The notes: generated by a model not told the origin, from the letters alone. A DNA stretch of 64,000 bases from Pedobacter zeae (GCF_014196715.1 NZ_JACIEF010000001.1:540872-604871); one strand, 5' to 3'; numbered from the stretch's first letter, positions 7,229-16,920 are shown. Program-made: numbers and translations.

Positions 7229-9267
7229 TGGAGCATACAACAGAAACCTCTTTTTTCAACAGGGATTTAAGCTGGTTAAAATTTAACGAGCGTATTTTAA
7301 TGGAAGCCGAACGCAATAACGTTCCGCTTTTAGAAAGGATTAAGTTTTTATCTATATTTTCTTCTAACCTCGATGAGTTTTACCGGGTAAGGATGCCAGT
7401 GCTGCTTGCCCTCGAAAAATTAAGCAACAGAGAGGATAACGACATTAAGATCGACGATAATTTATTGAATGCGGCTAATCAGCTCATTTCCGGTCAGCAG
7501 CAGCGTTATGGAAAAGTACTGAAATCGGATATTATCCCTCAGCTTAAAGAAAATAAGATTAATTTAATCTATGGCCAGCCTTTTCCCGAGGAGATTCAGA
7601 AAAGCGTAACCCGCTATTTCCTCAGCCAGGTAATGGCCTTTTTGCAGCCCGTTCACATTAACCAGGATACTAACTTTTTTCCTTCCAATAACGAACTCTA
7701 TTTTCTGATTACCTTAAAAAAGAATGATGAAACCGAAACCGTTATTTTAAATATCCCTTCCAACCAATTACCACGTTTTTATAAAGTAGAGGCAGGAGAA
7801 GAAACCTTTATCGTTTTTTTAGATGATATTGTCCGTTTTCATCTCGACAGGGTTTTTCACGGAGTGGAAATCACAGGTTGTTACAGTTTCAAGATCACAA
7901 GAGATGCTGAAATCGACCTGAAAGACGAATATTCAGGCAGTTTATCCGAACAGCTTGAAAAACAATTGCTTAAACGAGATTCTGGCCTGGCTACGCGGTT
8001 TCTTCATCAGCCCGGCATACCTGCCAATGTTTTTGAACTCCTTAAAAAAGTGTTCAACCTTAAAAAGGCAAATAGGATGGAAGGCGGACAGTACCATAAC
8101 CTGAAAGATTTTATGGCTTTCCCGGTGAGTTCGCCAAAACTATCCAACCAGAACTGGCCAAAACTCTGCAATACCGATCTTATTGATGGATCTTTAACCG
8201 AAGCCATTTATAAAAATGACATCATTGTACATACACCTTATCAAAGTTACGACAGCGTGCTGCGTTTTTTTAACGAGGCTGCTGTTGATGAAGACGTAAG
8301 GGAAATCTATATTACACTTTACCGGGTGGCCAGCGATTCGAAAATCGTAAACGCATTGATCAGTGCGGCGAAAAACGGGAAGAAAGTAACTGTTTTGGTC
8401 GAGCTTAAAGCCCGTTTTGATGAAGCGAATAACATCAAGTGGGCCAAGAAGATGAAAGAGGTAGGGGTAGATATCATTTATAGCGTTACTGCTTTAAAAG
8501 TTCACGCCAAAGTAGCCCTGGTAAAACGACAGGCCGGCGATAGGATGCATTATTCGGGTTTGTTTGCTACCGGGAACTTTAACGAAAGCACTGCTGCTTT
8601 TTATACCGACCATATTTTAATGACAGCGAATAAAGAAATGCTACGTGAAGTAGAACTGCTCTTTATTTTCCTGGCAAAAAGGGTCAAACCAACCTCTGCC
8701 GATCTGATTAAATTTAACCAGTTGCTGGTGGCACAATTTAACCTGCAGCAGGTTTTCCTGGAATTGATCGATCGCGAGATCGAACATGCAAAACAGGGCA
8801 AACCATCGGGCATTACCATTAAAATGAACAACCTCGAAGAAAAAGTGTTGATCAATAAACTTTACGAGGCTTCGCAGGCAGGCGTAAAGATTAATATGAT
8901 TGTGAGGAGCATCTGCCGTTTGGTTCCTGGAGTAAAAGGAATGAGCGAAAATATCAGGGTTATCCGCATTGTTGATCGATATTTAGAGCACGGGCGTGTT
9001 TTTATCTTTCATAACCTGGGCAAGAACGATATGTACCTGGGGTCGGCCGACTGGATGAACCGGAACATTTACCGCAGGATTGAAGTTTGTTTTCCCGTTT
9101 ATAATGAGCAGATAAAGCAGGAAATCATGGCGATGATTGAAATTCAGGAACAGGATAATGTGCAGGCGGTTTACATCGATCAAAACATGGATAATGTTCC
9201 TGTTAAAACTGGCGAGGTTCTTGTTTCCTCTCAACATGATATTTATGAATTACTGAAAAATAAATAA
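7228..9267 (+). CDS. ppk1: Polyphosphate kinase 1
   Basis: 679 residues, full length for PPK1. It makes polyphosphate from ATP reversibly and is usually membrane-associated. The N-terminal domain starts with the family hallmark FFNRDLSWLKFNERIL and LSIFSSNLDEFYRVR. The middle has YDSVLRFFNEAAVDEDV, and the catalytic phospholipase-D-like domains have ITLYRVASDSKIVNALISA, ELKARFDEANNIKWAKKM and the phosphoacceptor histidine in ALKVHAKVALV, then GLFATGNFNESTA, and in the last domain IVRSICRLVPGVKG and LGSADWMNRNIYRRIEV. The gene overlaps the HD-PycTM stop by one base. No exopolyphosphatase gene is seen next to it. Confidence 0.97.
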   Translation: MEHTTETSFFNRDLSWLKFNERILMEAERNNVPLLERIKFLSIFSSNLDEFYRVRMPVLLALEKLSNREDNDIKIDDNLLNAANQLISGQQQRYGKVLKSDIIPQLKENKINLIYGQPFPEEIQKSVTRYFLSQVMAFLQPVHINQDTNFFPSNNELYFLITLKKNDETETVILNIPSNQLPRFYKVEAGEETFIVFLDDIVRFHLDRVFHGVEITGCYSFKITRDAEIDLKDEYSGSLSEQLEKQLLKRDSGLATRFLHQPGIPANVFELLKKVFNLKKANRMEGGQYHNLKDFMAFPVSSPKLSNQNWPKLCNTDLIDGSLTEAIYKNDIIVHTPYQSYDSVLRFFNEAAVDEDVREIYITLYRVASDSKIVNALISAAKNGKKVTVLVELKARFDEANNIKWAKKMKEVGVDIIYSVTALKVHAKVALVKRQAGDRMHYSGLFATGNFNESTAAFYTDHILMTANKEMLREVELLFIFLAKRVKPTSADLIKFNQLLVAQFNLQQVFLELIDREIEHAKQGKPSGITIKMNNLEEKVLINKLYEASQAGVKINMIVRSICRLVPGVKGMSENIRVIRIVDRYLEHGRVFIFHNLGKNDMYLGSADWMNRNIYRRIEVCFPVYNEQIKQEIMAMIEIQEQDNVQAVYIDQNMDNVPVKTGEVLVSSQHDIYELLKNK

Positions 9268-9300
9268 ATAAAGTACGCCGTGGCCTGTTATTCATTAAAG

Positions 9301-9397
9301 CGTTATCCTTTCGGCTGAAACGCAGCAGAATGCCTGTACAGCCAGGGAGAAATCTATAGAAGTGTTTAATAGATCTCTCTGCTGCGGCCGGGATGAT
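9301..9397. repeat. Degenerate long-palindrome intergenic repeat (GTCATTTCGA-type), copy 1
   Basis: This stretch downstream of ppk1 carries diverged pieces of the element better preserved at 48131 and 58736: a GAAACGCAGCAG stretch, GGGAGAAATCT, ATAGATCTCTC and GGGATGAT. GAGAAATCTAT and ATAGATCTCTC are nearly complementary and would form the stem tip. It is too eroded for exact ends. Confidence 0.5.
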
Positions 9398-9518
9398 TAT
9401 ATGGAATAACATGCTCTAAGGACCGTGTTCTCACTGTCCACATGGCTTTAGTTACACCTGATTTATTTGCTTACTGATGGCCTGTGAGGACACAGGTTAT
9501 AACTATAAATTTACCCTT

Positions 9519-10433
9519 ATGAAATGCAATACAACTATTTTGGCCTCAGGTTTTATAATTGCTTCGGCTTTTTTAAATGTATCCTGTGTTAACGGCAACC
9601 GCGATGATAAACAAAACGATTCAACTGTCGTAACTTCTTCAACAAGTGGAGCAGCAAAATCAGATTTTCCTTACGATCTGGCCAATCCGGTAAAATACAA
9701 CATGCCAAATAATCTTTTTGAAATTTCTGGAATAGTATTTCATAACGGCGATCCGAAAGAAATATTTGCCATTCAGGATGAAGATGGCGACCTTTTTCAT
9801 TTAGCTTTGGGTGCTAAAGAGTCGAAATTTACAAAATTTGGTGGTAAAGGCGATTATGAAGATGTAACCATCATCAAAAATTATTTCATCGTATTAAAAA
9901 GCAATGGCGAACTGCACACCTTCCCGGTAGCCGAATTAGGCAAACCTGAAGCCGCCAATGTAACCAAAACCAAAGACCTTGTACCTAAAGCCGAGTACGA
10001 AGGATTGGCAGCAGATGAGAAAAACAGCATGATTTATGTGCTGACTAAAGATAGCAAACCCGATTCCAAAGCAAAAGCTTCCAGTATTTATGGATTTAAG
10101 GTTGCCAATGATGCTTCCTTAACAGCAGCCGGAGAATTCAGCCTTTCGCACAAAGCAATCGAAAAAGCATCCGGCAGTTCAAAATCAAGGTTCCGTCCGT
10201 CTGCACTGGCTAAAAATCCAAAAACCAACGAGTGGTACATCCTATCATCAGTAAACAAACTTTTGGTGATTACCGATGCTGATTTTAAAGTTAAAGCAAC
10301 ACATGCATTAGATCCAGATTTATTTAACCAACCGGAGGGTATCGCCTTCGACCGCGATAATAACCTTTATATCTCGAATGAGGGTGGTAATTTATCGGCC
10401 GGAAATGTCTTAATGTTCAAACTTAAAAAGTAG
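9519..10433 (+). CDS. SdiA-regulated-type (YjiK-like) beta-propeller lipoprotein
   Basis: 304 residues from the ATG at 9519; an in-frame ATG 42 bp upstream is rejected because it would place residues before a clear lipoprotein signal peptide. The signal is MKCNTTILASGFIIASAFLN with lipobox NVSC, so the protein is predicted to be lipid-anchored. The mature part has the repeated blades of the SdiA-regulated family (PF06977): FEISGIVFHNGDPKEIFAIQ, GGKGDYEDVTIIKNYFIVL, YEGLAADEKNSMIYVLTKD, RPSALAKNPKTNEWYILSS and QPEGIAFDRDNNLYISNEGG. The fold is a calcium-binding-like propeller; the ligand or role is unknown. It stands alone between ppk1 and the large phosphoesterase fusion. Confidence 0.8.
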   Translation: MKCNTTILASGFIIASAFLNVSCVNGNRDDKQNDSTVVTSSTSGAAKSDFPYDLANPVKYNMPNNLFEISGIVFHNGDPKEIFAIQDEDGDLFHLALGAKESKFTKFGGKGDYEDVTIIKNYFIVLKSNGELHTFPVAELGKPEAANVTKTKDLVPKAEYEGLAADEKNSMIYVLTKDSKPDSKAKASSIYGFKVANDASLTAAGEFSLSHKAIEKASGSSKSRFRPSALAKNPKTNEWYILSSVNKLLVITDADFKVKATHALDPDLFNQPEGIAFDRDNNLYISNEGGNLSAGNVLMFKLKK

Positions 10434-10460
10434 GCTGGTAGATGTATTCCCTCAAAAGAT

Positions 10461-10495
10461 CGTCATGCCGATCTTGCTTCAGCATCTAAATGACG
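10461..10495. repeat. Short interspersed palindrome (CGTCAT...ATGACG)
   Basis: CGTCAT (10461-10466) and ATGACG (10490-10495) bracket GCCGATCTTGCTTCAGC, whose ends can also pair imperfectly. It resembles the CGTCA-CCTGAA-TTCAGG elements found elsewhere in the window. Confidence 0.4.
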
Positions 10496-10538
10496 CCCCA
10501 AATTACCTTTAGCAAGCTGCTAAGGCTCGCTTTACTTC

Positions 10539-10589
10539 GCAGTTTTCCATTTCGTTATAGGTCGGGCTGACGGCATGATGGAAAACTGC
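10539..10589. repeat. 12-bp inverted repeat before the phosphoesterase fusion gene
   Basis: GCAGTTTTCCAT (10539-10550) and ATGGAAAACTGC (10578-10589) are perfectly complementary around 27 nt. An A-rich tract follows, with no T-run, about 50 bp before the next ATG. It could act on transcript end of the upstream gene or on the leader of the next; it may also be a mobile-repeat remnant. Confidence 0.5.
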
Positions 10590-10637
10590 CTCAAAAAATA
10601 AATTTTATAATGACTATCTTTATACAAACCTCAAACT

Positions 10638-13600
10638 ATGATTAAAAGATTTACCCTTTTTACCATCTTATTTTTAATCAACTTTGTTGCCTTTGCGCAG
10701 GATGATGTTAAATACCGAGTAATTCTTTTTGGTGATGCTGGTGAAATGAACCAGGCCCAAATGCAGGATCTAAAAAATGCTGCAAAGCAGATCCTTCCAA
10801 AAAAAACTACCGTACTTTACCTTGGTGATAACATTTACCCCACGGGAATGGGGCTTCCCGGTAGTTTAGGAGAAGAAGAAACCCAAAAAATCTTACGCTC
10901 ACAGTTCGAACCGATGCGTAAAATGGGAGCTGCAGTATACTTTCTGCCTGGCAACCATGATTGGGATAAATCCGGACCAAAAGGCCTCGCCAAAATAAAA
11001 GCCCAGGGAGATTACCTCAGGGCGCAGAACGACCCACTGCTAAAACTGATTCCCGATAATGGCTGTCCCGATCCGGTAGCCATTAATCTTACAGACAAAC
11101 TCACCATTATTGCTTACGATAGCGAATGGTGGCTTTTCCCCTATAATAAATCCAATCCAGATGGCGATTGCGATTGCCGTACCAAAGATGATGTACTCGT
11201 AAAAATGGAGCAATTGCTCGAGGAAAATAAAGACAAAGTAATCCTTTTGGCTTCGCACCACCCATTTCAGAGTTACGGCCCGCATGGAGGCTATTTCAAT
11301 TTAAGAAACCATATTTTTCCGCTTACTTCGCTAAACAAAAACCTGTACATTCCTTTACCGGTTATAGGCTCTGTTTATCCTTTGTTGCGCTCCACTTTGC
11401 TAAGTCCTGAAGATTTAAACCATCCGGCCTATAAGGATATGATTAAATCGGTAACCGGGGTATTTGGCGATTATCCTAACGTAACCTATGTTGCCGGGCA
11501 CGAACACGGCCTTCAGTTAATAAAAGGCAAGCAACTGCAAATCATCAGTGGCTCCGGTTCGAAAGTATCGCCAAATAAAGAGGGCAAAACCTCCCTGTTT
11601 CACGAAATGCAGCAAGGTTATGTAGTAGCCGATCAGCTAAAAAACAATGATATGCGCTACGAATATTACATTTATTCGGATACCAGCGTTAAACGTGTTT
11701 ACAGCTATATTAAAAAGTTTGAAACCATTCCTAAAAAAGTACGGAACAGGGATAAACCGATCACTGCCGATAGCATCGTGATCCGCATTAAACCGGAATA
11801 CGATAGTGTAGGCCGTTTTCACCGTTATATTTTTGGTGAAAATTACCGTAAAGAATATGCAGAGAAAACAAAGGTACCTGTGCTGCGGATTTCCCAGATG
11901 ATGGGCGGTTTAAAAGCAACCCAGCGCGGAGGTGGTAATCAGTCGCGATCATTGCGTTTAGAAGATAAAAATGGTAAAGAATACGTATTACGCAGTGTGG
12001 AAAAATATCCCGAAGTACTTTTACCTGCTGCCTTACGCGAAACTTTTGCCAAAGATGTTATTAAAGATAACATGTCGGCACAGCATCCGTTTTCGGCTTT
12101 GGTAGTGCCTGACCTGGCTAAAGCGGCGGGCATTGCACATAGCAATCCGATTATCGGTTGGGTATCTCCCGACGATAATTTAGGCGAGTTTGAAGCCGTT
12201 TTTGCCAATACCCTTTGTTTATTTGAAGAACGCGAACCAACCGGCGATTCAGATAACTCTCCAAAAATGGATAGAAAACTCACTGAAGATAATGATAATA
12301 GACTGGATGGCGCATCCTGGGTGAGGGCGAGGGCATTTGATGTATTATTGGGCGATTGGGACAGGCACGAAGACCAGTGGCGATGGAAAGCAACCAAAAC
12401 CAAAGATGGCTTGATTTATACTCCGGTTCCTAGAGACCGCGACCAGGTATTTTTCAGGTCAGACGGTTTTTTACAGCGTTATGCACAATCATCTTCTTTA
12501 TTGCCGATGATGCAGGGCTACGAACGCGGCATACAGAATATCAACTGGTTTTTATGGGAAGGAAGAGAAATCAGCAGCCGCTGGACTGCCAACATCGATG
12601 AAAAAGAATTTGATCAGATTGTAAAAGATTTCTGTGCAAACTATAACGATGCCGTTTTCGAAAAAGCACTGAAAAAACTACCTGAGCCAAGTTATTCAAT
12701 GCACCATGATGCATTTTTGGCCGAGTTACGGAACAGAATTGCCACTTTGCCAAAACTGATGAACCAGTATTATCACTTCTTTAACAGGATTGTTGATATC
12801 GAGGTGACGAATAAAAACGAGCTGATCCAAATTACTGATGCAGATGCCAATGGTTTACGGGTGAAAATCAATAAAATTTCAAAAGAAGGGAATGTTAAAG
12901 AGGAGCTCTTCGACAGGAAATTTGATCCCAAAGTAACCAAAGAAATCAGGGTGTACATGCACAATGGTAACGACAGCCTGATCCTGAACAACAAAAATTC
13001 GAACATTAAAATCAGGATAATAGGTGGTAAGGGCAGTAAAGTATACGATTTTGCCAATAGCAACAGTTTGGTTAGACTATATGGCAGAGAAGATAAAGCC
13101 ACTTACAATGGCAATGATGCCGATAAGATCAGGAAAATAATCTCTAACGATACTTCAAATTTCAGCTACATTCCAAAAGATATGTACCGCAGAAGGTTCT
13201 GGTTGTTAAATGCAGGTTATAACCAGGATGATGGTATTTTATTGGGATTAATTTATAAACAAACGAATCCCGGATTCAGGAAACAGCCTTATGGCAATTC
13301 GCAGACCGTTTCTTTCCTCCATTCTTTCTCTACAAGAGCTTTTAAGTTCAATTATAAAGGGGAGTGGTTAAAAGCTTTGGGTAAAGGCGATATTGTGGTA
13401 AAGGCCGATGCTTTTGCGCCGAACAATACGCAGAATTTCTTTGGTTTGGGCAATGAAACCCGTTTCGACGAACACGGCGACGATATCAGGTATTACCGTG
13501 CCCGTTACAATCTTTACCAGTTGGATGCTGCCATCAGGTGGCGCCGTCCTAAATCTACTTTTAGTGTTGGTCCAACCTGGCAATATTACAAGTACAACAA

Positions 13601-14243
13601 GGAAGATAATAATGGGCGTTTTATCGAGAATCCATCACTCTTGCATTCTTCTGATTCGCTGACCGTCCGCAACGAAAAAATGTTCGCCGGTGCATTTATT
13701 AATTTTACCAATAATACCCGCGATAACGATCTGCTGCCAACTTTGGGCAGTTACGTAGATTTTAAGGTTTTGGGATATAAAGGTGTTAACCGATATTCTA
13801 ATTCTTACGGACAGTTTACTGCAAGCATTGCGATGTATAAAAATCTCGATGGCAGAAAAAACTTCATTTTGGCAGATCGTTTTGGTGGTGGTGTAACCGT
13901 GGGCAAACCTGCCTTTTACCAGGCGCTTTATCTTGGCGGACAAGGCAATCTGCTCGGTTATCGCCAGTTTAGGTTTGCAGGTGAGCACCTGTTTTACAAT
14001 AATTTAGAGCTTAGGGCCAAACTTGGCGACCTGGTAAGTTATGTTTTACCCGGACAAATTGGCTTATTGGGTTTTTATGATGTTGGCAGGGTATGGAAAC
14101 GTGACGAAGCATCGACAATATGGCACCACGGCGTAGGAGGGGGCGTTTATTTCGCGCCAGCATCACTTGCAGTTGTGCGATTTGTGATGGGACACTCGTC
14201 AGATGGCTGGTATCCTTATGTTTCGCTTAATTTTAGGTACTAA
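10638..14243 (+). CDS. Metallophosphoesterase / CotH-like kinase region / BamA-type outer-membrane barrel fusion
   Basis: 1201 residues. Residues 1-21 are a signal peptide (ends AFAQ). Residues ~25-350 are a calcineurin-like phosphoesterase with every metal motif: GDAG (D33), YLGDNIY (D64, N65), GNHDW (N106-H107-D108), ASHHPF and VAGHEHG. Residues ~400-720 are different: GGLKATQRGGGNQSRS with EYVLRSVEK looks like a nucleotide-binding loop and strand, and LLGDWDRHEDQWRW (573-577) with PVPRDRDQVF (598-603) follows the DRH...PxDxD pattern of CotH/FAM20-type secretion-pathway kinases. From ~850 to the end, repeated amphipathic strands and QALYLGGQGNLLGYRQFRF, FYDVGRVW and the C-terminal SLNFRY are a surface-antigen/BamA-type barrel. 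The phosphoesterase and barrel calls are firm; the kinase-like part is inferred from motifs. Confidence 0.82.
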   Translation: MIKRFTLFTILFLINFVAFAQDDVKYRVILFGDAGEMNQAQMQDLKNAAKQILPKKTTVLYLGDNIYPTGMGLPGSLGEEETQKILRSQFEPMRKMGAAVYFLPGNHDWDKSGPKGLAKIKAQGDYLRAQNDPLLKLIPDNGCPDPVAINLTDKLTIIAYDSEWWLFPYNKSNPDGDCDCRTKDDVLVKMEQLLEENKDKVILLASHHPFQSYGPHGGYFNLRNHIFPLTSLNKNLYIPLPVIGSVYPLLRSTLLSPEDLNHPAYKDMIKSVTGVFGDYPNVTYVAGHEHGLQLIKGKQLQIISGSGSKVSPNKEGKTSLFHEMQQGYVVADQLKNNDMRYEYYIYSDTSVKRVYSYIKKFETIPKKVRNRDKPITADSIVIRIKPEYDSVGRFHRYIFGENYRKEYAEKTKVPVLRISQMMGGLKATQRGGGNQSRSLRLEDKNGKEYVLRSVEKYPEVLLPAALRETFAKDVIKDNMSAQHPFSALVVPDLAKAAGIAHSNPIIGWVSPDDNLGEFEAVFANTLCLFEEREPTGDSDNSPKMDRKLTEDNDNRLDGASWVRARAFDVLLGDWDRHEDQWRWKATKTKDGLIYTPVPRDRDQVFFRSDGFLQRYAQSSSLLPMMQGYERGIQNINWFLWEGREISSRWTANIDEKEFDQIVKDFCANYNDAVFEKALKKLPEPSYSMHHDAFLAELRNRIATLPKLMNQYYHFFNRIVDIEVTNKNELIQITDADANGLRVKINKISKEGNVKEELFDRKFDPKVTKEIRVYMHNGNDSLILNNKNSNIKIRIIGGKGSKVYDFANSNSLVRLYGREDKATYNGNDADKIRKIISNDTSNFSYIPKDMYRRRFWLLNAGYNQDDGILLGLIYKQTNPGFRKQPYGNSQTVSFLHSFSTRAFKFNYKGEWLKALGKGDIVVKADAFAPNNTQNFFGLGNETRFDEHGDDIRYYRARYNLYQLDAAIRWRRPKSTFSVGPTWQYYKYNKEDNNGRFIENPSLLHSSDSLTVRNEKMFAGAFINFTNNTRDNDLLPTLGSYVDFKVLGYKGVNRYSNSYGQFTASIAMYKNLDGRKNFILADRFGGGVTVGKPAFYQALYLGGQGNLLGYRQFRFAGEHLFYNNLELRAKLGDLVSYVLPGQIGLLGFYDVGRVWKRDEASTIWHHGVGGGVYFAPASLAVVRFVMGHSSDGWYPYVSLNFRY

Positions 14244-14317
14244 ATTTGTGTAACATATTTATTGATGTAATATCCAACTATTACGTTCAGCAGACGAAGA
14301 TTGCTTTAATGAGTGCG

Positions 14318-14325
14318 TATCTTTG
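14318..14325 (+). promoter_or_regulatory. Candidate -7 box TATCTTTG for the GAF-like gene
   Basis: TATCTTTG followed by C matches TAnnTTTG and sits 60 bp before the ATG at 14386. A TTG lies at 14301 but the spacing (14 nt) is too short to be convincing. Confidence 0.4.
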
Positions 14326-14385
14326 CAATGAATTAGTAATTAAATAGATAACTGGTAATTTTTACACTATAGCAAAACTTATACA

Positions 14386-16809
14386 ATGAATACCAATGTC
14401 ATACAGATACATAAAAACGAATGTATACATTGCCAGGTAGATTCCGCTCTGTCTTTCCGCCCCCTGGTGGAGTATTTAAAAGGCAGGTTGAAAACAGAAA
14501 AATCAGTAAAATCTGAATTTTACAGGTTTTTACTGCAAAAAATTGAAAAAGATGATGTGCTGCTTGGCAACATCAGTGCAGAAGATTTATCTCAATATAA
14601 AGATACTTTAGAACTGATTTTCACTATCCTAACCCCTTTAATGGATAATGAAAATGATTTGTTTTGGGCATTAAGCACGCCAATTCCAGATAAAATTTTC
14701 TTTAGCACCAATGCATTTTATAAATTTTTTAAGGATCATGATCCTAAAAATAAGGTAACAAAAGACAATGAGCCCGTAGAGAAAAAACAACTTAAATTTA
14801 TCTACAATGCTATTTTGAGCCGCTTTTATAATTTTACGCCCTTATTAAAAAATGAGATCATTTATGCCCATATCAACCCGGAAACTAAGCTTACGCAATA
14901 CTACAATATACAAACAGATACCAAATTTGTAGATATTCTGCATAAAGGGGATCTGCCTGAGCTTAATTTCGAAGAACTGGGCAGGTATTTTCAGAACGAT
15001 ACAGAACTGGAATACCTGGTGAAGCATTTGCCTTTGAGTAATTTTCTTTTTGAAGGATTTACCATCATTTCGATAACGGATGTAACCCTGCAACATGCTA
15101 TTGATGGTATCCGCGATGCACTGGTTGATCACAATTATCAAACAGAGGCTTATAAACATGTTATACATGCTTTAAAAACCCTGAGCGGCAACGGAAAAGT
15201 TGAATTTGGTTTAATGCCATTTTTAACCGTGAACAATAAACTGGTTTTTGATAACCAGGAATTTTCACAGAGCATGTTGATCAATTCAGCAAAAGCATCC
15301 AATCTCGAAGAGGAAGTTTTTTATTCGCTGGTAGAAAAATATAAAGAAAACCCCAGGGCAATTTTTGTAAGTTCCATTAATGACGACCAGATCAGCAAAG
15401 ACCCTTTTTTAAGGGTTTTGAAAGAAGCTGGCGTTTGTTCTTATTCCGTATTGCCAATCTATTACAATAATCAACTGGCTGGCGTTTTAGAAGTTTATTC
15501 GGAAGAAGAAGTAGTGGTTGATGATAAACTCTTATCGAGGTTACGTCCGGCAATGCCTTTGATCGGTCAGCTTTTCCAATACAGTATCGAAGAATTTGAT
15601 GCCAAAATGGACGAAGTACTGATGGATAAGTTTACGGCTTTGCAGCCTTCTGTACAGTGGAAATTTAACGAAGCGGTTTGGCATTTCCTTCGAAACAATG
15701 GCAGTCAGAAATTAAAGGAAATTGAAACCATTACCTTTAAACACATGTACCCCCTGTTTGGTGCAATTGATATCCGTAATTCTACTACAGAGCGTAACAA
15801 GGCTTTAAAAGATGATATGGAAGTGCAATTAAACAGCCTGATTGATACTTTAAAAGCCATCCGTAAGCACGTTTCTCTGGAACTTACTGATAAGTTATTG
15901 TTCAATTGTAAAGATTGGATTAAACGCATTGGTGATTTTGCATCTTCAAACGAAGAAAATAAACTGAATGAGTTTTTAGAAATGGAGGTTTATCCATTTC
16001 TATCCATTATAAAAGGTAACTATCCGGTAACTGCTGAGTTTGTTGACCGTTATTTTGAGGTAATTGTGCCCCAAACAGGAGCTGCCTTTGCAAACCGCCG
16101 ACAGTTAGAGGTTTCGATGCAATTGATCAACACAGAAGTAAGTCAGTACCTCGAAAGATCGCAGGCAAATTTACAGGCTTCATATCCTTGTTATTTTGCT
16201 AAATTCAGAACCGATGGTGTAGAGTACGACATTTACATTGGTCAGGAAATTGCGCCTGATAAACCTTTTGATCTCTTGTACCTGAAAAATATCCGTTTGT
16301 GGCAGTTAACTTCCATGGTGGATATTGCCCGTTTATCAAAAGGACTGATCAGCGAAATGCCACGTTCATTAGAAACCACCCAGTTGATTTTTATCCACTC
16401 CAATGCGATCGATATCAGCTTCAGGAACGACGAACGCCGCTTCGATGTAGAGGGAGCTTACAATATCCGTTATGAAGTTGTTAAAAAGCGTATTGATAAA
16501 GTATTGATTAAAGGTACTGATGAACGTTTAACGCAACCCCATAAAATTGCCATGGTTTATTTCAATCCAGAAGAAGCCAAAGAATATATGGAATACATTA
16601 AATATATGCAGGTTCAGGGTTATTTAAACGACGATTTAGAAGAGTTGGAACTTGATGAACTACAAGGCGTTTCGGGTTTGAAAGCTTTGAGGGTAGGTGT
16701 GAAATATTTAGAATCGAAAACTGGTACTAAAGATGATGTGGCAAGAAAGCTTAAGCCCAAAGAGGTAAAATCCATCGAGAAAGAAATAGCCAAGGTGCTA
16801 CAGAGATAA
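14386..16809 (+). CDS. GAF-domain-like cytoplasmic protein of unknown function
   Basis: 807 residues with no signal peptide or membrane segment. The clearest part is residues ~300-410, which reads like a GAF domain: SLVEKYKENPRAIFVSSIND, then CSYSVLPIYYNNQLAGVLEV and RLRPAMPLIGQLFQYSIEEF. The rest is mostly helical with no enzymatic motif recognised; VDGAYNI-like and IHSNAIDISFRNDERRF stretches near 680-720 are conserved-looking but unassigned. The C-terminal end is lysine-rich. It is a single gene ending in a strong bidirectional terminator. GAF domains bind small ligands, so a sensory or scaffold role is possible, but the output is not known. Confidence 0.7.
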   Translation: MNTNVIQIHKNECIHCQVDSALSFRPLVEYLKGRLKTEKSVKSEFYRFLLQKIEKDDVLLGNISAEDLSQYKDTLELIFTILTPLMDNENDLFWALSTPIPDKIFFSTNAFYKFFKDHDPKNKVTKDNEPVEKKQLKFIYNAILSRFYNFTPLLKNEIIYAHINPETKLTQYYNIQTDTKFVDILHKGDLPELNFEELGRYFQNDTELEYLVKHLPLSNFLFEGFTIISITDVTLQHAIDGIRDALVDHNYQTEAYKHVIHALKTLSGNGKVEFGLMPFLTVNNKLVFDNQEFSQSMLINSAKASNLEEEVFYSLVEKYKENPRAIFVSSINDDQISKDPFLRVLKEAGVCSYSVLPIYYNNQLAGVLEVYSEEEVVVDDKLLSRLRPAMPLIGQLFQYSIEEFDAKMDEVLMDKFTALQPSVQWKFNEAVWHFLRNNGSQKLKEIETITFKHMYPLFGAIDIRNSTTERNKALKDDMEVQLNSLIDTLKAIRKHVSLELTDKLLFNCKDWIKRIGDFASSNEENKLNEFLEMEVYPFLSIIKGNYPVTAEFVDRYFEVIVPQTGAAFANRRQLEVSMQLINTEVSQYLERSQANLQASYPCYFAKFRTDGVEYDIYIGQEIAPDKPFDLLYLKNIRLWQLTSMVDIARLSKGLISEMPRSLETTQLIFIHSNAIDISFRNDERRFDVEGAYNIRYEVVKKRIDKVLIKGTDERLTQPHKIAMVYFNPEEAKEYMEYIKYMQVQGYLNDDLEELELDELQGVSGLKALRVGVKYLESKTGTKDDVARKLKPKEVKSIEKEIAKVLQR

Positions 16810-16875
16810 TAAGCGGTAGGAATCATTGTTAGTGCTAGCGAAGCTACATCTATCAGGTAAATCTCCTCAGGATAT

Positions 16876-16920
16876 CGTCACCCTGAACTCGTTTCAGGTT
16901 CGTCCAGTCAGGATGATGCA
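16876..16920. repeat. CGTCA-CCTGAA...TTCAGG interspersed element
   Basis: CGTCACCCTGAACTCGTTTCAGG forms a hairpin (CCTGAA with TTCAGG around CTCGT), followed by a second arm CCAGTCAGGATGATG. The same core is at 21503 and, reversed, at 48286. It lies in the 3' region of the GAF-like gene, before the terminator. Confidence 0.65.
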
